DNA of 35,874 nt from Phlegmacium glaucopus (taxonomy: Eukaryota > Basidiomycota > Agaricomycetes > Agaricales > Cortinariaceae), in assembly GCA_015039465.1 (NCBI GenBank), contig MU129987.1, forward strand, positions 242,512-278,385, given 5' to 3'. The notes under the pieces are model-generated. The model was not told where the DNA came from and did no database searches. It was given only the letters and a program-made list of their open reading frames with translations. Position 1 is the stretch's first letter. Every line of letters begins with the position of its first letter. The position numbers and the translations under genes are program-made. Below are positions 27,999 to 35,874 of the stretch, in pieces.

Positions 27999-29296
27999 CC
28001 TGGGTGGGCCTTGATATGACCTCCGTCTGGATAAGTGTAATATCCTCTTGGGTGACGTTTCACTTTTCCTTGTTGCAAGTAGTCAGCCACAGTTGGACAC
28101 GTTCCAATCTGGCAGTTCTCTTCTTTACAGAAGTGGCAAGACTTGTTGTATACTCGATGTGTATGATGTGCATGATGTGCTGCCAGCGAGTAAGCATGTG
28201 CGTGGCTTGAAGTCCCCATAGCTGCTGTCACCATTGCTCCAGTGGTCCATCATGCCGGTGGTGGTATTTTTTCAGCGAGTATCAGAGCTACCAGAACCAA
28301 GTGAGCATAAGTTGATGCATATGCTGCTTCCTGCATGTTCAGCCCATGCAGCTTCATTGTCAACTCTTCAACCTCATCTTTCACATCAGTCCCCCTCTCG
28401 AATCTAACTTTCTTCGTTCTAACTTCTCATCTCGCAGGCTTCTTCCTTTTTTGGTCTTCATCACTGGATTTGTCTGACTCATCCCCTTCTTCCTCACTCT
28501 CTCCTCTGACTGCTTTCCTTCCTCACCCCTGCCTCTTCCTGTTCTTCCCTAACATAAGGGCCTCATCCTCCAAATCTACTGCTTCACTTGTCAATATGAA
28601 ATGCCCAGCTTCCATGGTTTGACTAATTGTCGGAATTTGCGACCGTTTGAAGGTGTGATCCCATGCTTCTAAACAGCTTCATATAGTCTTTCATACTGAT
28701 GATGGTAGTCCACATCAGAAATATCTGTCTCGATCTTTGACATTGATCTTTTATTCTTGACCAAGTAGCTGGCCATGGGCCAAAACTGTTGGTAGTAAGC
28801 ATTTAAGTCCATCTCGTCATCAATTACCCCATTTGCTGATTTGGTCACAAATTTGACTAGCTCGTTGGTTGTATAGTCGTCAAATACAAGCTGAGTATCT
28901 TTTCTTTCAGTACTTCATAGTCTTCCTCATACCCCTCCAGGCTTCTCCAAAACCTCTTTGTAGCTCCATCCGTGTATCTCACAACAATCCTTGCCTTCTC
29001 TATGCTGCTGCATGTTCTTCGAACTCTTGGAAGAAATCTTTGAGCTCTGTTGGATATTTTGGGTTAAAGTCGGGGGCATGAGCGCTGCCCAGCGCAGGCA
29101 TTCCTGCCACCCCTTTCGTTGTTGTTGCCATAGCATTTGTTGTTTCCTCTTGATTTGTTGTCCGGAACTGACTTAATAATTCTCTTCGTAGGTTACTGCA
29201 TATTGTTTCTTTGGCTGCTGGCTGTTTGGCTGTTGACAGGCTCGGTCCTGTGCTTTTCTTTTTCATCTTTAGCTGTGGGATTCTTGATAGTGGCAA
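27999..29296 (-). pseudogene. gag: LTR-retrotransposon Gag remnant (element C)
   Basis: Read on the minus strand, an ATG at 29296 begins a Lys/Gln-rich N-terminus. It is followed by APDFNPKYPTELKDFFQEF, the capsid-like start seen in basidiomycete LTR-element Gag proteins. After a shift near 29010 the frame continues with EGKDCCEIHGWSYKEVL, TTNELVKFVTKSANG and LNAYYQQFWPMASYLV. Near the C-terminus, CHFCKEENCQIGTCPTVADY is a degenerate zinc finger, followed by YYTYPDGGHIKAHPGS. Several stops and frameshifts lie between 28240 and 29000. The gene is cut at 27998 by the KDZ terminus, so pol is lost. Its PBS and 5' LTR are directly upstream (29415-29770). Confidence 0.6.
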
Positions 29297-29414
29297 CGGT
29301 TCTTTAGAATATGTTCGTCGTCTGGTTCTAAGCGTGTTGAGATTTCTTGGTAGTTCAATGGTATGAAGGAATAAGGGCTAAGGAGGTAGCTGTCTGATGG
29401 ACAACTATCCCCTT

Positions 29415-29427
29415 GCGGTGGGCTCCA
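29415..29427 (-). promoter_or_regulatory. Primer binding site of element C
   Basis: On the minus strand the LTR end ...CACTACA is followed after two bases by TGGAGCCCACCGC. It starts with TGG, as a site complementary to the CCA end of a tRNA should. The tRNA is not identified. The position, directly between 5' LTR and gag, supports the call. Confidence 0.6.
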
Positions 29428-29429
29428 GA

Positions 29430-29770
29430 TGTAGTGATTGTTACGAGTATCGAAGAGGATAGAAGTGTTTTTAAGACTTTTAGATAGATGATTAGAGTTG
29501 GGTGAAAGATAATAATATTGTCCTTAATTTTACGAGGTTCTTATACTACAAGGGAGTGGCATAGTGGCTTTTCCTAACATAATGGTGCCATGAAACTATA
29601 GTATGGAAAAGGCAAGAGGCCGCAGGCCACCTCACTTGGTCCATACTTTACGAGCTACATACGCATCTGTCTGAGTTTAGTAATTAAGTGAAAAGAAACA
29701 AAACAATTAAAAGAAAGAAAGAAAAGATATCCTAACTATGGCCTCGTGTAGCCAGCCTTACTTCCCCACA
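29430..29770 (-). mobile_element. 5' LTR of element C (family C copy 2)
   Basis: On the plus strand it reads TGTAGTGATTG ... CTTCCCCACA, 341 bp; in the transcribed (minus) direction it is TGTGGGG...CACTACA. It matches the solo LTRs at 3096-3429 and 32498-32739. It contains the GGCCGCAGGCCACC palindrome and an A/G-rich AAAGAAAGAAAGAAAA stretch. It lies between the gag remnant and the hAT gene, so element C inserted next to or into the hAT element. Confidence 0.8.
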
Positions 29771-30702
29771 ATGGACAACCTTGGGCTTTTGTCAACTTCA
29801 TTTTCCTGGACTAACTCTGTATATTTGACTGAATGGGCTGGTTTGCCACAGATGTACCGCCTCTACAGTATTATCAAAGAGAGGCTGGCAGATCAGCCTG
29901 TCACCAAGGACAAACTTGCTATTGCAGCTGGTTCCAAGGTGCTTGACCCTATCAAGGCAAAGGAGTACTTCAGAAATCTTGAGGTGGCTTCAGAGAATAT
30001 CTGCACTGCATTTTAGAAACAGTCAACAAATGCTGTGGTAAGAAATTTGTATTCAACTTTGTTCTAAAGCATGTATTGACATTGGTATAGGGCCCATGGG
30101 ATCAAGAGAAGTTTGAGCAACTTCTGGCTGAGTGGATTGTCACCTGTGACCAACCCTTTGAGGAGGTTGATAGGCCAGAATTCCATGACCTCTTGACATA
30201 TGCGCACCACCCTGCCCCCAATCTCAAGATCCCACACCATGATGCCATTAGAATCATGAACATGGGTGAAGATAGTATCAAGTCCACCAAGGCAATGTTT
30301 AAGGTCAGACATTTTTTCAAGTCCTCTGTGAAATTGTTCTAATTCCTTTTTGTAGGATGATGTTAAAGGGAAGATCAGCCTCTCACTCGATGCTTGGACA
30401 TCAAGCAATAACTACACATTCCTTGTGATTGTTGCACATTATGTGACTAAAGATGGGCAGTTAGGTGAATAATTCAGTTCCTGTTTGTCTAGCTCTTCAT
30501 TTACATACTTTGTCTAAAGAGGAGTTGTGAATTGATTTTTGTGAGCTTGTTGGTGAACATTTGGGTGAAAATATGGCCAAATCTGTGTGGGAGACCCTGA
30601 AGCGATATGGGATTGAGGACCACATACATATACATCATTCAATGCATTGGTTATTTTGTATTGATAATGGTCCCATATTTTGGCATTCATGCTTGACAAC
30701 AC

Positions 30703-31427
30703 TGATGTACCTGCAGTGGGGACAGACCACAAGTAGTTACATAGTTTGTGGGGTTAATGTAGTTCTCTTCAATAGGCGATAGTGAGCTTTTGTGAGGTGC
30801 AAAGGTTTGCTTTAAAGTGTGAGATAATGCACAGAAAAAGCAAAGTTTGCAGGATGATTTTTTTAAAGAGTGCAAGAGTAGCTTAGTATGATGTTCCAAA
30901 GGTGGGATCAAAACTGTGGTAATTTTGTCTGTTCTCTTGTGTTGCTATACTATACTTGCTACTGCTAATAATATAGTAACTAGCAAATAGCTAAGTGCAG
31001 AAAGGTGAAATGAAAATGTAAAATGCAGGTTAAAGCAGAGTCACAGGGGTCTGGTAATTTGGTAATGAAACATAGGAGGTAAGAGCCAAATAAAAGGAGA
31101 CAAGATAAAAATAAAGGTGATGAGTAATAAAATCACCTGAGTGGCCTTCATTGGAGTTGTGTTTAAAGATTGCGAGAACAGCTGGCAACTGCAAATGATA
31201 ATGCGAATGTTGGTGATGACTGCAAGTATCTGCAATGATCTGCAAGTATTCTGCAATGATCTGTGAGTATATGCAATGATCTACAATGACCTGTGACAAT
31301 CCACAAGTATCCGCAATGATATGTGAGTATCTGCAAGTATCTGTGAGCATCTGCGAGTATACTGTGAAGGTTGTGAAACCATGAAAATAGCGTGTTTACA
31401 TCCCTAGATGTCTCCTGGGTCCTATCA
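30703..31427 (+). mobile_element. Solo LTR, family B copy 2 (725 bp) in the hAT gene
   Basis: It starts TGATGTACCTGCAG and ends GGGTCCTATCA. The flanks are ACAC (30699-30702) and ATGC (31428-31431). A target ACGC decayed once on each strand explains both, and restoring it rebuilds the hAT LDNASNND motif in frame. The interior contains degenerate GATCTGCAAGTATCTG-type repeats (about 31215-31360). No internal retroelement genes are present, so it is a solo LTR. Confidence 0.85.
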
Positions 31428-32497
31428 ATGCGTCCAACAATGACACAATGGTCAATGGAATACAATTGCAGGCTGCTAAAGAAGGAATTTATTTTGATGC
31501 GTCTCTGGTGCATGCCTCATACAATTCACCTGGCAGCCATGAAGGTCTGTAAACCAGTCACATCTTGTATCATTCCAGAACTTATGCCATCTCTTTAAGT
31601 TGCTGGAGGCAATTGGGGCAATCTCCAAGATGGAGGCCAAGAAAGTGTCCTCTCACAGTGGAAACTACCAAAACTCAACTACAGCACCTCTCAGTCATGA
31701 CCACAATGATGATGCTGCAGCACAGGAGGATGCTGATCAAGACGATGGCATCAGTTTGTCACTCAATAAATCAGCAAACATTTTACCAGCTGTCAAAAAG
31801 GTTAGTCAATCAATTGTTTGCATGACTGGACACAACTTCACCTGCTGATGTTTTTCAGCTTTGAAAAATCATACATGTGATTTGGTCAAGTCCTCAACGC
31901 AAGCAACCCTGGTTCAAGCAACTTGAAGACTCATTTAGGGAGACAAACAGCAAAGAGCGCCAGTGTGCATTGATGCTTATTCTAGATGTAAAAACATGCT
32001 GGTCATCAACACACCAGATGATGAGTACATTTTATTTCCCTATCCATACCTTGTCAATGAAGTTCTAAAAAGTATAATCTACCTCAGGACATGCCCTAGA
32101 CTTCTCAAAGGAGATTGATGATTTTGTTGGATGCAACCATGATCTTTGGTCCCTTGAGCTTGACACTGATGGCTGATTAGCCATATCTCTTGTGGCCAGC
32201 TGGCTGAAAGCTTTCTGTTCTGCAACTACTGAAATGTCGAGGACAAAAGAACCAATGCTTTCAACAGTCCATGCAATTTTCTGGGGACTTAAAGAACATG
32301 TCCACTCAACCTTGGCTGAACTTCATGATTCTGCCCCAACAGAGCTGAAGGATGGACTTGTGGAGGCACACCAAAAGCTCAGTGAGTATTACTACCAGTC
32401 AGATGAGTCACCCTTTTATACATGGGCAGCAAGTCTTGTTAATGTTTTGCATGACCTTCTTCTCATTTAATCTCTACACAGTTCTTGACCCATGTAT

Positions 32498-32739
32498 TGT
32501 AGTGATTGTTACAAGTATCGAAGGGGATAGAGTCTTTTTAGACCAATGAGCTTGTGTTTTTAAAGTTGTGTAAAAGAATAAAATGATTTTGGTCTGTAAT
32601 TCTAAGAGTTCTTATACTATGAAGGTGTGGCATGGTGGCCCACCTAGTACAATGGTGCCACAAAGTCTATGATACGGAAAGGGAAGGAGGCCGCAGGCCA
32701 CCTTGCTTGGCCTTGTGTAGCTGGCTCATCTTCCCCACA
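32498..32739 (+). mobile_element. Solo LTR, family C copy 3, in the hAT gene
   Basis: TGTAGTGATTG ... CTTCCCCACA, 242 bp; shorter than the other copies because of an internal deletion in the A/G-rich part. It is flanked by GTAT at 32494-32497 and 32740-32743. Removing it with one GTAT joins the hAT codons for LDPC and IMYEGL in frame. Confidence 0.88.
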
Positions 32740-33335
32740 GTATCATGTATGAAGGCCTGAAAAATGATTGCAAATCCAATCCAATCCTCCTCAGTGATCT
32801 AGATAGATCCAAGAAACAGCTACAAGCTTACTACCAGACAAATTACACTGCTTCCACCCAACCTCATCCTCTACATCCATCTCAATCATTGTCATCTCTT
32901 TCCTCTCACAATGGAAGCTCTCTTGGCTCACCTGAGAAGGTCAATTTCACATTACACTATCAGAAGAAAGACCAAGTTATTGGTGACAAACTCAAGGAAT
33001 ATTTCAAACTACCACATGAAGACTTTGAGTCCTGCAAGCCCCTCCTATGATGGTCTGGAAGACATTCCCAATTCCCTAATCTATATTGCCTTGTGCATGA
33101 CATTTTCTCTATTCCAGGTAAGTTTATTAGCAATGTTTAATGAACCTAAACTCACTCCTTACAATGTACCTCAGGTTCTGCAGTTGCTGTTGAACATATT
33201 TTCTCTGGAGGACACAATACTATATCATTAAGACGTGCTAGTCTGATTCCAGATACTATTATAGTGCTTATGCTGGTTAAGCATCACCTTAGGCTGGCTT
33301 ACATACAGTTACAGAAGCAAGATAGGTACTTCTAA

Positions 33336-34192
33336 GTCAATTTTTTTACAATGCAAGCTTTTTGGCACTACTGACAGCCATTTATTGCTGTTTTGTCCAC
33401 CAACTGTACCATTGGCACTTGGAAATTTTATCACTGATACTGTTGACAGGGTCCCAACTGCCGTTGGACCACTGTATCCTTACGGCCATTAGCTGTTACA
33501 GTACAGCATGCACCCCTATACAGCCTAGGCATGGCAGTAGTGCCTTCAATGTGTCTCCATGAACCCTTGGACCCCATCACTCTTCATATTCTTAGTTGGT
33601 AATCCAACCAGTTGCTTCCATCATCTCAGAGCTTAGGAACTTGAATGCTTGGTGATTTGGGATTTGGGGTTGGAGTTTGTTGATAGGTCTTCAGGGCCCA
33701 TAACCTGTTGAAGTATTTTGCAGCAGAACTAAAATAAAGTCTAAAAGATGGTATATTGTCTCAACTTCAACTCAAAGTTGAGGAAGTTGGTATAAATAAA
33801 TACCTAAAAGATGGTATATCTAAATAATTATTAGAACTAACTTTTGTATAGTGGATAATCTACTCACTGTCTCAACTTCAACTCAAAGTTGAGACTGTTA
33901 AATAAAAAACACAAAGCAAATAAATGTGTGTGATTATGTAATTTTACTCAGGGATGAAAAACAAAAGATATGATCAAGATAAAAGATAAATTGAATCTAC
34001 TTAACGAATGAACAAGATATACTTGTGATATTTCAACATTGCATTCTTGTGGTGCAATTGAAAAAAAAGGGATGGCGGTAAAGTGGATAAAAGAGGTACT
34101 GAGTGTAAATCCATTTCAGTTGAAGTTAACCTTGCAATTCCAACACAAACGTGACCAAGTAAGCTCAATAGTAAGGCAATATGTCATTTTCC
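33336..34192. other. 3' flank of the hAT gene; no gene
   Basis: There is no coding sequence I can support. A CAGGGTCCC motif at about 33448 could be part of a hAT terminus but has no partner. Two hairpins, GTCTCAACTTCAACTCAAAG-TTGAG, start at 33758 and 33869. Their upstream neighbours CTAAAAGATGGTATAT at 33741 and about 33808 are direct repeats. Confidence 0.4.
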
Positions 34193-34402
34193 TCATGTTG
34201 CTGCAGCACTCATCTCTGCCCCATGCTCGAGCAGCAGCTTCACAATTGCCTCATGACCTCTAGATGATGCTGCTCGGAGTGCACTCCCGAATTCTTCTCC
34301 CTCTTGTGCATTCACATTCGCCCCCTTCTCAAGCAGCAGCTTTACAATCGCCTCATGACCTTCAGACGATGCTGCCTGGAGTGCGCTCCCAGAACGCTGA
34401 CA
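34193..34402 (-). pseudogene. Ankyrin-repeat fragment
   Basis: On the minus strand this gives two ankyrin units: GSALQAASSEGHEAIVKLLL, EKGANVNAQEGEEF, then GSALRAASSRGHEAIVKLLL, EHGAEMSAAAT and a stop at 34193-34195. The GHEAIVKLLLE-GA-VNA pattern is typical of fungal NACHT/NLR-like or standalone ankyrin proteins, where such arrays mediate protein binding. There are only about 2 units with no start and no N-terminal effector or nucleotide-binding domain, so this is the tail or a dispersed fragment of a larger gene. It is the only piece in the window that looks host-derived. Confidence 0.7.
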
Positions 34403-34568
34403 AATGTAGACTCTGACCAAGGAAGTGTTTAACCTAAGCCTATACGTTATAGCTACAGGTACGGGTACCCACCCTAGCGGTCCTGGAGAGCTACCTGTTC
34501 AGATTTCAAACAAGGGGAGAAATAATACGAAGCGATCGACCTTACGTTGGTAACAACCTAATAGATAA

Positions 34569-35874
34569 TCTCTTCCCCCATTTACACTTACGTTTTCTTC
34601 CTGCTAACCCCTCGCGTGAGGTTCGTCGTAGCAGACCTCCAGTACTCCGCTAACACTTCGACGACGAACTCTTCCCTCGCCTACACTTACGTGTTCCTCC
34701 CAACCCCTCGCGTGAGGAACGTCGGAGCAAACCTCCAATACTCCGCTAGCATTTCGACGACGAACCCGTCCCCCGCTTACACTTACGTGTTCCTCTTCTT
34801 AAGCCCTCGCGTGAGGTACGTCGGAGCAAACCTCCAGTGCTCCACTAGCATTTCGACGACGAACTCTTTCCCCGCTTACACTTACGTGTTCCTCTTCTTA
34901 AGCCCTCGCGTGAGGTACGTCGTAGCAAACCTCCAGTGCTCCACTAGCATTTCGACGACGAACTCTTTCCCCGCTTACACTTATGTGTTCCTCTTAACCC
35001 CTCGCGTGAGGTACGCCCAAAGCTACACTGGTGTCTCAACGAATTCTCTCCCCATATACACTTGCGTCTCCCTATGACACCCCTGCGTGAGGTCCGCCGT
35101 AGCAGACCTCCAGTGCTCCGCTAACACTTCAACGACAAACTCTTTCCCCGCTTACACTTACGCGTTCCTATGATACCCTGGCGTGACGTACGTCGTAGTA
35201 GATTTCCAGTGCTCCGCTAACACTTCGACGACGAACTCTTCCCCCGTTTACACTTACATGTTCCTATATTATTACCCCTACGTGAGGTCCGTCGCAGCAT
35301 ATTTCCAGTCCTCCACTAGTATTTCGACGATGAACTCTTCCCACGCCTACACTTACGTGTCCCTCCTGTGATGCCTTTACGTGAGGTCCGTCGCAGTCGC
35401 AGCATACTTCCAGTCCTCCACTAGTATTTCGACGATGAACTCTTCCCACGTCTACACTTACGTGTCCCTCCTGTGATGCCTTTACGTGAGGTCCGTCGCA
35501 GTCTATTGCCAGTGCTTCGTTAGCACTTCGATGACGAACTCTTCCCCCGTTAACACTTACGTGTCCCTCCTAAGATGCCTTTACGTGAGGTCCGTCGCAG
35601 CAGACTTCCAGTGCTTCACTAGCACTTCGACGACGAACTCTTCCCCCGTTTACACTTACGTGTTCCTCCTTATCTACCCTCGCGTGAGGTCCGTCGCAGC
35701 AGACTTCCAGTGCTCCACTAACATTTCGACGACGAACTCTTCCCCCGTTTACACTTACGTGTTCCTCCCCATATACCCTCGCGTGAGGTCCGTCGTAGCA
35801 GATTTCCAGTACTCCGCTAACATTTCGACGACGAACTCTTCCCCCGCTTACACTTACGTGTTCCTCTTCTTAAG
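34569..35874. repeat. About 99-bp tandem repeat (13 units), runs off the window
   Basis: The marker CGTGAG (once CGTGAC) recurs at 34615, 34711, 34810, 34909, 35005, 35086, 35182, 35281, 35380, 35485, 35584, 35683 and 35782. Spacings are 96, 99, 99, 96, 81, 96, 99, 99, 105, 99, 99 and 99 bp. A unit contains GTCGTAGCAGACCTCCAGTG, CTCCGCTAACACTTCGACGA, CGAACTCTTCCCCCG and TTACACTTACGTGTTCCTC. One plus frame keeps phase through all units (VRSVAADFQCS, TNISTTNSSPVYTYVFL) with four TGA stops, all at the same hinge position. The complementary frame (HVSVNGGRVRRRNVSG, ALEVCCDGPHAR) has more stops. It is a satellite or an extended coding repeat. Confidence 0.85.

Larger units (their letters stand above)
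29771..33335 (+). pseudogene. hAT-family transposase gene with introns, interrupted by LTR B and LTR C
   Basis: The N-terminal part follows LTR C with no sure start. GT-AG introns are at 30038-30090, 30304-30355, 30475-30519, 31545-31599 and 33118-33174, probably with others near 31840 and 32440. Motifs in order: FEQLLAEWIVTCDQPFEEV, KGKISLSLDAWTSSN, VIVAHYVTKDGQL, LGENMAKSVWETLKRYGIED, LDN|ASNND (split by LTR B), RLWCMPHTIHLAAMK, SSPQRKQPWFKQLEDSF, ILDVKTCWSSTHQMM, IDDFVGC, LDPC|IMYEGL (split by LTR C), KEYFKLPHEDFESCKPL, then the C-terminal dimerisation block GSAVAVEHIFSGG, ISLRRASLIPDT. The stop is a TAA at 33333-33335. Lesions include a TAG at about 30014, a TGA near 30528, a frameshift near 31500 and a stop near 32174. 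Arg-to-Cys/Trp changes (CGN to TGN) are seen in KTRW and LRCMPH contexts. The gene is dead but well preserved. Confidence 0.85.

Noticed and set aside
34569..35874. CRISPR array
   Set aside because: Units are contiguous and similar along their whole length, with no unique spacers; the window is eukaryotic in character.

Overview
This window looks like a nested transposon graveyard from a fungal nuclear genome, most likely a basidiomycete (Agaricomycetes). The evidence is KDZ (Kyakuja-Dileera-Zisupton) transposase remnants, a Ty3/Gypsy gag-pol of the basidiomycete type, a DIRS-like tyrosine-recombinase retrotransposon, a hAT transposase with several roughly 45-57 bp GT-AG introns, and a fragment of ankyrin repeats. 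I see no confident host housekeeping gene, tRNA, rRNA or CRISPR array. Nearly every stretch is a mobile-element piece, a repeat or unassignable AT-rich DNA.

Layout. 1-1515: 3' part of a KDZ transposase with one intact intron, followed by an 11-bp-phased subterminal array ending in a TGGGG...GTAAAGTACTG terminus. 1560-3510: small repeats, then a degraded solo LTR (family B) into which two other solo LTRs (A and C) inserted, each with a perfect 4-bp target duplication. 3511-5289: no recognisable gene. 5290-7253: two KDZ-type non-autonomous blocks, one with a large foldback. 7254-9059: truncated LTR A joined to the C-terminal half of a second type of KDZ protein. 9060-10656: minisatellite and unassigned DNA. 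10657-17442: Ty3/Gypsy element on the minus strand (3' LTR, PPT, pol, 3' part of gag). 17443-18749 and 20758-23208: two copies of a modular element sharing a 5' module (with a 145-aa ORF) and a 3' tail but having unrelated centres. 18750-19793: KDZ-type end plus LTR A. 19794-27483: a DIRS element (gag, RT-RNase H, tyrosine recombinase) interrupted by modular copy 2 and by a 633-bp MITE. 27489-27998: a third KDZ 3' end with a 10-bp-phased array. 27999-29770: minus-strand gag remnant with PBS and 5' LTR C. 29771-33335: hAT transposase gene interrupted by LTR B and LTR C. 34193-34402: ankyrin fragment. 34569-35874: a roughly 99-bp tandem repeat running off the end.

The nested insertions can be checked against reading frames. 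Removing the MITE plus its 7-bp duplication restores the DIRS frame. Removing LTR B and LTR C restores recognisable hAT motifs. Removing modular copy 2 rejoins the DIRS gag zinc-finger region. Many lesions fit C-to-T or G-to-A decay, often at CpG (CGA to TGA stops, CGG to TGG), as expected of methylated or RIP-like silenced transposons.

The most novel-looking signals are: (i) KDZ ends that carry family-specific sequence but always 10-11 bp helically phased arrays converging on a shared terminus; (ii) the modular element with exchangeable cargo and a 145-aa ORF whose copy-to-copy differences are mostly synonymous; (iii) the terminal tandem repeat, whose twelve measured unit lengths are all multiples of three. 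A 581-bp run of N (22194-22774) limits the reading of modular copy 2.
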